Positions 56,061 to 64,000 of a DNA stretch of 64,000 nucleotides are shown here, one piece after another. Numbering within the stretch: position 1 is the stretch's first letter; the number at the start of each line of letters is the position of its first letter. Source of the stretch: Dryomyza anilis (Eukaryota; Arthropoda; Insecta; Diptera; Dryomyzidae). A program made the position numbers and the translations under genes. Location of the stretch: positions 12,668,501 through 12,732,500 of the forward strand of contig OX638133.1 of assembly GCA_951804985.1 (NCBI GenBank), read 5' to 3'. The notes beneath the pieces are model-generated. The model had not been told where the DNA came from, did no database searches, and saw only the letters and a program-made list of their open reading frames with translations.

Positions 56061-57279
56061 TAGGGATCCAGTATGCCATTCGTATTTATATGGTTACGAG
56101 ATCATTGCGAGTAGATATCGAGCGTCAAATTGGACCTAGATGGTCGGTAGATATCGGAACGTTCTGCCGGAGTTTTCTCGATACGAGACATTTTTCGAAA
56201 TCGGAACGATATCGAAAAAAAATATGATCAAATTTCGAGATTGCTGCGAAAAATATTGCGATATCGATTTGATAAACTTTTAAATATCGTATTTTGTCAA
56301 AGAATTCGAATATACGAACATTTTTAAAAATTATAATCGATAATGCAACGAGATCGAACTTTTTTATCGAAGTTATTCGAGAAAGCTTCGAGGTATCGTA
56401 GGTCTCCGAGACATGGCAGACTGTGTAATTAAATATTGAAAAATGATGAAATATAGGTATTGGAAAGTTAAAATATCACATTTCCCGCTCCCATTCGACG
56501 GTATAACGAATCAAATTATTTCGAAAATTTCAGCAATAAATGTCACATAAAATTGAAAATTTCACTAAAAATTGTTAATGTCAAAGAAATTCTTGTAAAA
56601 TAATTTAATATTTTTGTGGTACATTTATATACAATTTGATAGGTATATTTTTTAATTGAGAACTCAGAGTATGAATATGAAAACGATTTGCCAATATAAA
56701 GTTCAGTTCTTTTATTCCCATTTGAAATGAGATATTTAAAAAATCAATTCAAATTTACTAAATTACAATGTAATGCTAAATGAGACTTTAAAACGAAAAA
56801 CGAATTAATATCGGAAAACCGTTTTTATATTCATACTTACCGATGTCTCAGCAATGAAGTACATTCAGCTTTTTTTTAAATATTCGACCAAAAATTTATA
56901 TATTTTTTACTCAAACGTTCGGAATGAACGCTAGTTTCTCGTACGTAATAATTTTTTCAAGTAAACTCATGTTTTTTTCGATTTTTGCAGAATAGTGTAA
57001 TACAAAAGTAACAAAACTACTCCAATATTTTCAATTTTCATCCAATTTTTTTTAGTTAAAAATTATGATTTTGACTAAAAAAAAAATGAATTTTCATTTA
57101 AAAGCTCGTGTCATAAAATAATGAAAATATTCAAGTTCTTATTTAAAATTAAAATATTTTCTAAAAAATTAATATTTCATCATTCAATTTGAATTTACAG
57201 TAAACATTAAATTTTAATTATGGGAACTCTATATTAAATAAATTTTGTCATCCATTTTCAACACTCTGAAGGAGAAGTG
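56061..57279. other. CGAT-rich block, then AT-rich sequence
   Basis: 56,090-56,410 is dense in ATCGA/TCGAT/CGATATCG words (for example GCGATATCGATTTGAT near 56,270). The rest is AT-rich without recognised features. Confidence 0.35.
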
Positions 57280-57560
57280 CTTGGTAAGGAAAAGTATATA
57301 TTCCTGATCAGCGTCGATTTAAGGATGTACAACTGTCCGTTTAATGGAGTGTTTGTCCGACTGTCTGTCCATATGCCTATCGGTTGAAATCACGATTACA
57401 GGAAGACGATATGAGCTAGATCAATGAAACATGAAAAAAACATTAAATGTAGATCCTGAAATTTCGGTATTGAAAATGGGCGTGATTCGATGATTTTTAC
57501 CAGCGTTCCGACCACTTTTGTTAATATATCTCATATCCCTGGTATACGTTATTATAGGGC
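57280..57560 (-). mobile_element. Diverged mini-me/DINE-1-like fragment
   Basis: On the plus strand AAGTATATATTCCTGATCAG, GTCGATTTAAGGATGT, a (GTCC/GTCT) tract and GGTTGAAATCACGATTACAGG form the inverted order of the mini-me core. It is far more diverged than copies 1-3 and may belong to a related family. Confidence 0.55.
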
Positions 57561-58620
57561 CATAATCCGAGCAGTCATAACACGACCAGTTATAATACCA
57601 ACATGATCAACTAATGATCAAGTCATCATCAATAGGATGAATTTCTACTTGGGATATCATTAAAAATCTATGTTGCTATATCGGCTGAATGTCTGTAAAT
57701 AAGTCTGTCTGTTGAAATCACGATTACAGGAAAACAAGATGTATATATGTGTGTGTGTAGATGTGTCTGTGTGTGTGTATAGTAAATGTTTGTATTTGGT
57801 GGCTACTTGAGTTCGTTCTGCATCAGCAATAGCAAAAGCAACAGCAAAAGCAGCAGCAGAAGAACAAGGAATAAAATTTCTATTTAATTTTCTAGTCAAA
57901 TAAATCTCTCCACTCGAAAAACTGTCAAATGACGTTATACTGTGGGACGGGCGGGCGCGCACTTGCCCACGCAAAAGTCGATAAATTATGAGGCGACGAC
58001 AGACGTGAAGCGACACGACCCGTCCCGTCCCGACCCACAAGAAGGACAACGACTCAAAAAGACCGCAAGCAGGAGTGCGTGGCAAATAATAAATATTGAA
58101 GGTACAACAAATATTCAAAAAACAACAAAAAACATAAGAAACCCATAAGAGTAAAGAAAAAAAAAATGCAAAATAATAAAAAAAAACTAAAATGCAAAAG
58201 ATCAAATTTTTGTTAATGTATGAAAAAACCTAGATAAAGCAAAAACAAAATATGCTAAGGACATTATGAGGACACGCATTTAAATACACGCACACACACA
58301 CACACACACACACAAAATACATACGTTCAAAGCACGTTATCAATCATTCACTAAAAATACATGGCAAAACACTAAAATTGTTTGTGTGTGTCCTTTGAGA
58401 CTATGGCAGTCCTTAAAGCGGTGCACGGCAGCTTGTCATAAGGACTCCATGCCATGGGTTCACGTGCGATCTATTCACAATTACGCACACTTGCTACAGC
58501 TGTGATTGACACACCCACACACACACACATGCAAAATTCAAATATATATTTTTTTTATCACATAGCATAGGTCCTTAATAAGTCAGTTTTATAAACGTTT
58601 TACTGAATACACTGTAGGAA
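57561..58620. other. Host-like non-coding island
   Basis: GT tracts lie near 57,750-57,780, AGCAACAGCAAAAGCAGCAG near 57,830, a GC-rich GGGCGGGCGCGC patch near 57,945 and (CA)n at 58,289-58,314. A 181-codon minus-strand frame runs across the low-complexity tracts and has no recognised domain. Confidence 0.4.
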
Positions 58621-58659
58621 ATATGTAATTGATATAAATGTTAAAGTGCTACACATATA

Positions 58660-59196
58660 ATCAAGTACATCATAGTGATGAATTACGTTCTAAAATTCAT
58701 GATTCACTGTATTGAAGAAGCATTCATAATATTAATGATTAAGAACATTAATGTTATGAATGCAATCATAAATATTTTTTAACTGTCGGAATAGAGTTCT
58801 TCAAAATAATGATGAACTGTTTCATCATATTAATGAACAAATACATAAAATACAACATTAAAATGCTTAAATTCGTAAGAAAATAAATTAGTTCGAAAAT
58901 ATTTATCATATTGAATATTATATAAATAAATATTATGAACAATATACAAAAAAAATAATTATTCATAAATATTATGTATATATTCATCAATACGACGATT
59001 CAAAATTACAGTTTTGAGTATTCTGTTCCTTACTATGATGTTCGATAGTAGGAATATTTTCATATATATAATGAATGAATTCATCATCAATATGTCATTT
59101 AATGAACGGTGGTCTCAATATGATGAATCTGTTAGTTGATAGAAAAATTCATCATATATCTGAATAAATTCATCATATTGATGAATTTTTATTCTG
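58660..59196 (-). mobile_element. MITE with TTCATCAATATGATGAATT ends, full copy
   Basis: ATTCATCATATTGATGAATT near 59,165 is the inverse of the end at 2,150. CGTTCATTAAATGACATATT-type sequence (inverted here at about 59,085-59,110) is shared too. The interior contains many GATGAA/TTCATC words. It provides the uninterrupted counterpart of the locus split by Helitron A. Confidence 0.6.
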
Positions 59197-59317
59197 AGTA
59201 CGTTTCTGTTATGGACAGCTTTATTTACATATACCAGGTAGATATATTATATTATCCAATGCCATTGTTTCCTTAGGCAATAAAGGTGTTATTAATTGAA
59301 AAATTCACTGAATTATA

Positions 59318-59622
59318 AAGGGCTTTTCAACAGGGACGCTAATAAAGTAGAGCGACAGGGACAGCAAACGACGCCATAATTCTTGCCGCTCTTTTGACAT
59401 TTATCTTCAGTAAGGTTTGCCATTTCATAATGGAAAGATATACGAATTCGAATTTCGGTAGTAAATTTTAATAATTTCGACCCGTTGTTGGCTCGTATAT
59501 CTTTCCATCATGAAATGGCAAACCTTACTGGCATCGTTTGCTGTCCCTGTCGCTCTACTTTTGAGCGTCCCTGTTGAAAAACCCTTGAAAAAAAATTGTA
59601 GCGATCTTATTGAAAAACCCTT
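59318..59622. mobile_element. Hairpin MITE related to the mariner-type element, copy 2
   Basis: TA-flanked (59,316-59,317; 59,623-59,624). The arms share TAGAGCGACAGGGACAGCAA and TGGAAAGATATACGA with copy 1 and are mutually inverted. The right side carries an extra end (GTAGCGATCTTATTGAAAAA), a mirror image of the extra end on the left of the 28.3 kb copy. Confidence 0.87.
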
Positions 59623-59624
59623 TA

Positions 59625-60104
59625 AATACGGATATTTAATATTTTAGTGATTTGTCCAAAACTTTTTGTGGGTAAAAGATAAAATTTCGGAATTCATGGT
59701 AATTTTGGGAGAGGGCAGAAAATAGGCAGCTCTTCATACTAACTCTGCCTGTCTATTCTGTCCGCTTGAAATATTTCGAAATATTGTTCGGATGTACTCT
59801 GATTTTCCGAAATACTTTGTGTGTGGTATTTTAGTCGTTATATATATTGAATCGATATCGAAAAAGTTTATATTTTCGATAAATTCGATTAGCATGTTTT
59901 TGAAAAAATTTTAAAATTCATTTAATTCAGTAAAAGTTTCAAGTTTCATTTTTGCATACATGTATAGCCCTAAAAATGTGGTAAACTTTGTCAAATTTGT
60001 TTTAGTTTTTGAGATATAGTCTAGTTTTCAATTTCTAATTTTTATAATTTCTAATATTTTTTTTTATATATTTTTTTTTTATTCCAACATATATTAAAAA
60101 TAAA
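59625..60104. other. AT-rich unassigned sequence
   Basis: No coding similarity or repeat structure is recognised. Confidence 0.3.
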
Positions 60105-60216
60105 ACTATTAAGGAAGTAAATTCACATGGCTAATTTTGAAGTAGTTAAATTTTGTTAGTCGGTATGATGATGATTGTAAGAACTAAAGTTAAAAGTCGG
60201 TCTAACCTACACATAT

Positions 60217-61131
60217 GGGCATTTCCAGAAAAACGTCAACCACGACCAACATTTTTTTTAAAGAGTTGAAACCACTGTTTCCAAAGCAGAATTTCCTCGG
60301 CTTTTCTGAAAATGTAAACATCATTTTCCTAGTATTTCTAGAAAATATTGTACAGCTAATTGAAATCTTTCCCGTCCGGAACTTTAAGTACCAAAATTGT
60401 AAAATTAAAGTATAAAAAATATAAAAAAATTTCAAATTAGTTTAAAAAATTAAAAACTTAAAAACATCTGGAAATTGGAAATTTGAACATCACTTTTCAT
60501 TTCGTAATAATGATTATTGATATTGTCATATGCATAATTATTTTTAGCATAAAATCGTAGTGCAAATTTCTATACGGAACGTTCGGTGCGATTTATTACA
60601 AAATACCTGTAAGCTTTAGGAACAAAGTGCATATATACAAAAATAAAGCACATTGTCTCAGCAATGTTTAGAGATAATTCAAAAAAATATATTTTATGTA
60701 AAAAGTATTTTGTGGAATAAAAATCGTACTGATAATTTCTATACGGAATTTATTGTCCCGTCTGGAATTTTTCTGCGATTTATTATGAAAAAACTATAAA
60801 CTTTAGGAACAAAGTGTAAGTATACAAAGAAAGCACTTTATTTCAGATTTTTTTTAAATATTTCGAAAAAATCATTTCTACTCAAAATTTGCGGACTTTA
60901 TGGAATATCCATAAGAATCTCGATATTAACTTCCATTTTTTCCCGTCCGGAACGCCTATTATATTATTTATATCATTTTATCTACCGTATGGAATTTTCT
61001 CATAATTTACAGGTGTTTGGTTCTATTTAAATACTGCTTGCACAAAAAATCAAATAAATTCATTCATTTTCCTTCGAGATATTAAAGTTTTAAGCGTACG
61101 AATGTCCCGTCCGGAACCCCAGGAAATGCCC
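60217..61131. mobile_element. Insert with GGGCATTTCC ends and CCCGTCCGGAA motifs
   Basis: GGGCATTTCC and GGAAATGCCC bound the insert, which lies in CATATG of the DINE-1. The word CCCGTCCGGAA or close variants occurs near 60,370, 60,758, 60,951 and 61,102. Two roughly 195-bp internal segments (from about 60,560 and 60,735) share ATTTCTATACGGAA and CTTTAGGAACAAAGTG. The superfamily is unknown. Confidence 0.6.
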
Positions 61132-61220
61132 ATATGTGATACTGTGTGCTATTAAAGTTTTAAGCGTACGACTGTCCCGTCCGGAACCCCAGGAAATGCC
61201 CATGTGTGATACTGTGTGCT
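61081..61220. repeat. 70-bp tandem duplication across an insertion junction
   Basis: ATTAAAGTTTTAAGCGTACG occurs at 61,081 and 61,151, and both units continue through GGAAATGCCCAT into DINE-1 sequence. The duplication therefore happened after the insertion. Confidence 0.95.
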
Positions 61221-61480
61221 TTATAAATGGTCCAGAAGTCACCACGGTTTATGAATTCTTAAAAAAAAAACTACAAACATGCAATCTTGAAAGAATTTTC
61301 TTTCATTTGAATACCCATATGTACAGATGCGTATATGCACCGAATTTCGTTTTTTTTTTTCTGGAACCACAATTCGGTTCGCGGTAAAACATTATTAATA
61401 TATATTTGAGCATAAAGTCAATATATATTTGACCAAAAAAGTTCTCTTAAGGTTGTATAAAGTAAAATTCACCTGTAGAT

Positions 61481-62139
61481 GTCGTCACTATCATGCCAAA
61501 GGGGCGAATGTGCAATTTTTGACAGTTGCGTTTTTTTACATTTTTGAATGTAGTTTATCCTCAAGTATGCTGTGCCAAAATCGCGTGTCATTTTGTTGGG
61601 TATTTCTAGCAACAAAAGACAAAACCAAAAGGGCGAATTTGAAAAATTGAAAATCATGTCATGCGAAAAGGGCGAATCTTTTCGTTTTTTCGCCATAACT
61701 TTTTATTGGTATAAGATAAAATAGTGGTGTAAAGGCACTTATTATATATTTTCAAAGCACCTATTGATCTGCAACATTATTTAAAAAATTTTCCAAACAA
61801 AATTTACTGCAAATAACAAATGGTAAATTAATGTTTGACAAAATATTTTTAATTAATGATGCAGATCTATAGGTACTTTAAAAACAAACAATTAATGTCT
61901 CTACGTTACTATTTTATCTTGCGCTTATAAAAAGTTATATCATAAAAAAACAAAAATATTTGAGTTTTGATCAAGATATTTTATATACGTTATAAAAATT
62001 GAAGAATAAACTAAAATAACAGAAAAAATTAAAGAAAATATATTTTTTTCTTATTTTTAAAGCACTTCAAACTTTAAAATTTGATTTCGCAACATTTTTA
62101 AAAATGCACATTCGCCCCTTTGGCATGACAGTGACGATG
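61481..62139. mobile_element. Fold-back element with GGGCGAATGT ends, copy 3
   Basis: CGTCACTATCATGCCAAAGG and (reverse complement) CGTCACTGTCATGCCAAAGG are near-perfect inverted ends. AAAGGGGCGAATGTGCA is conserved on both sides, and the interior forms a long imperfect inverted repeat. This is the best-preserved copy of the family and lacks the 182-bp array. Confidence 0.85.
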
Positions 62140-62337
62140 TATGTTTTATATGTCGATTCATAGGTTTCAATAAACCAAAGACAGCGCAGATATATTAGTA
62201 ATCAAAATTTGGAGATTCATTGATCTAGCTCTTCGGGATATAAACAGACAGACGGACAAATGGACAGCTTCTTTCTGGGTGTTACAAACGGCGTACCAAA
62301 TTGAATATACCCTTTCACTCTTAGTATAGGGAATAAT

Positions 62338-64000
62338 TATGTTCTTTTTTTTTTCAAAAATTAGTGTAGAGAGGTGTAATGAATATATTTTTGAATTGAA
62401 TACAAAATTCTTTTTAATAACTTTTTCAACTGGGTCTTTCTTAAACAATTTTAATACTGCGTTACTGTGATTTTTCATGTTCCATACTATAAGCCTGACT
62501 AATTTTGCAGCTCGTTTACTACAACGTTGCATAATTGAAATGATTCGTTTAGGGCCACATATTCACACATGTCAACTTCAACGTGAACTATAAATGTTTT
62601 ATTGTTTATAAAGGCTTTCGGTCTGGTATTTTAAATTAATTTAAAGATTTTTCTTTTTACTATTTATGTTTAAAATTTCTTTCATACAACTCAAACAAGG
62701 TTTGCTTTGAAAGAAAGAGTAAAATCTTATTATTGGCTTTAAATTAAAATAGAAATCATTAGTAATTTTACACTACACTCTTTTGGTTTATAGCTAAATG
62801 TTGGTTTTGTAATAAAGAATATTCGTATTTTATTTATTTAAAAAATGACTTTAAACCAAGTATGATAGCTACATAGTAATGCAAAGAACAAAATTCAATT
62901 TGCAAGTAGCAGACTTTTGCAAAAAGTAATATCAGACCTCCACTTCCCCCATTTCAAAATTCTATAAGGCTGTTTTGCACGGGCACATCTAACAGTAGGA
63001 AACTCTACTGCAACCCCTGGCGGTGAGCATGCCAACGACATGATACTGAATGAGAGAGAGAGAAAGAGTAAAACCTATGGAAGGACAAACAGCTGAATGG
63101 AAAAACCGCAATATTGGCAAAGAAAGCGAAAGCTTGACGGAGAGTAAAATGAAATACTTAAAAAGAGAGTTGGTTAATATTTTTGACAGAAGAGTTTCTG
63201 CTTGAATGCTTTTGTTGTTTGATGCTATGGAATGCATTGGATGCTGGAAGCTGTAAAGCAGATGATTTTTCGAAAATTATTATGTGATATATATTATAGA
63301 ATTAATAGTATTGAAATCTTGAAAGACTATTATAATTTGTATGCAAATAATGATTAATATTTGACATTATAATCGAAATATCGAATATAAAAAATATAAA
63401 TAATTTAATATATTTTTTCACAGCAACAAAATTTTGACCATGCAAATCTGCAAGCTTTTATTTGACAGCTCTAATACAACGTTGGACCAGAGATGACAGC
63501 ACAGCCGTTTGAGAGAGCGACTTAGTGAGAGTGGCACAAACCCCTTGAGGGTCTGAAATGAATGAAACTGAGCACCAAGCAGTGATAACACTTGACTAAC
63601 TCTTGGCATTTCGAGTAGAAATATGTGGGAGTAAATAAAAAAAAAAAAAAATTTAGGATAAAAATTCGAAAATTTTAAAATATTACGATAAATAATTTTT
63701 AATTATTATAACCAAATTTTTTAGCATTTGATTTAATTTCGATACTTCTAATTGTTTAATAATAAAAAATATAATTTTTTGCTATTCGTATTTAGAAAAT
63801 AAATATTTTCAAGAAGACAAATTTCAATTTCACTACAGCCATTCGTTGTAGCGCTCGTTTTGCAGCGTTGTCTTCGTCTTTGCCTCGTACGCTTTTGCGC
63901 GAAAGTACGAATTATCGATTCGCCCCAATTCCCTGTTAATTTTTTATGTGTGCGAAGTGGATTTCGTTTTTGGTTTTTTTTTACGTTCGCTCTTTTCTTT
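62338..64000. other. Unassigned AT-rich and host-like sequence to the window end
   Basis: 62,940-63,250 and 63,460-63,610 are less AT-rich, with a GAGAGAGAGA tract near 63,050. The last about 170 bp are richer in CG, with TTATCGATTCG near 63,912. No coding frame is convincing. The end region could belong to a promoter or 5' UTR beyond the window, which is only a guess. Confidence 0.3.

Larger units (their letters stand above)
60105..62337 (+). mobile_element. Old DINE-1/mini-me copy with two nested insertions
   Basis: Blocks AAGTCGGTCTAACCTACACA (about 60,196), CCGAATTTCG (61,340), GTCAATATATATTTGACCAA (61,418), a short GACAGACGGAC tract (62,245) and TACCAAATTGAATATACCCTTTC (62,293) follow the DINE-1 order but with much divergence. 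It is interrupted at about 60,220-61,131 and again at 61,481-62,139. The ATGCTGATCAAG core is deleted. Confidence 0.8.

Noticed and set aside
57660..58205. 181-codon minus-strand open frame
   Set aside because: It runs across antisense A-rich, CAG and CA/GT tracts. The predicted protein is a patchwork of F/Y/C-rich, Ala-rich and His/Thr-rich stretches with no recognised domain.
63830..64000. Promoter or 5' UTR of a gene beyond the window
   Set aside because: Higher CG content and a TATCGAT word are suggestive only; there is no coding sequence or clear initiator within the window.

Overview
This 64 kb window looks like AT-rich, gene-free nuclear DNA (intergenic or a very long intron) from a fly, probably a higher (brachyceran) dipteran. 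Three things suggest this: DINE-1/mini-me type elements carrying (GACA)n tracts and the conserved ATCAAGAATATATATACTT core, many MITE-like elements, and scattered CAG/CTG, GT and CA tracts typical of fly non-coding DNA. The species and locus cannot be named from the sequence. I find no intact host protein-coding gene. The only protein-coding homology is in dead transposons: one non-LTR reverse transcriptase, two Tc1/mariner DD37E transposases and one C-terminal mariner-type fragment.

Layout. 1-2,130: non-coding with purine-rich tracts. 2,135-3,640: a MITE split by Helitron copy A. 3,980-7,240: a GTAAAGTGGGA-ended element, a block of CGATA palindromes and a small MITE. 7,250-9,870: a dispersed repeat split by Helitron copy B, itself split by a Mutator-like element. 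10,240-11,130: host-like island. 11,184-14,240: a TIR element holding a DINE-1, a 205-bp tandem array, and a second copy of the 7.3 kb repeat that preserves the empty Helitron site. 15,385-17,575: DINE-1 containing a hAT containing a second hAT. 18,091-18,745: Helitron copy C. 20,500-25,170: A-rich sequence carrying a fold-back element and an inverted pair of DD37E mariners. 26,480-27,880: 19-bp satellite. 28,314-28,654: hairpin MITE. 29,460-31,560: host-like islands. 32,210-33,935: 5'-truncated LINE. 34,600-35,575: 372-bp tandem duplication and SINE remnant. 36,858-39,700: microsatellite and Helitron copy D, holding a second Mutator-like element and a DINE-1. 41,258-45,010: two SINEs, a MITE and a second fold-back element. 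46,216-47,598: another fold-back with a 3 x 182-bp array. 49,570-52,390: a second 19-bp satellite. 53,764-62,337: more fold-backs, mariner-derived elements and an old, twice-interrupted DINE-1. 62,940-64,000: host-like sequence.

The window is mainly a record of nested insertion. The most informative structures are: a Helitron family with two internal 15-bp satellites and one exactly reconstructable empty site; a Mutator-like family found twice, each time inside a copy of that Helitron and each with a perfect 9-bp target duplication; a tRNA-derived SINE family (three copies, one with a 13-bp target duplication); and a three-level DINE-1/hAT/hAT nest. Coordinates of degenerate elements are approximate to about 10-30 bp. 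Family assignments rest on termini and target duplications read by eye, not on database searches.
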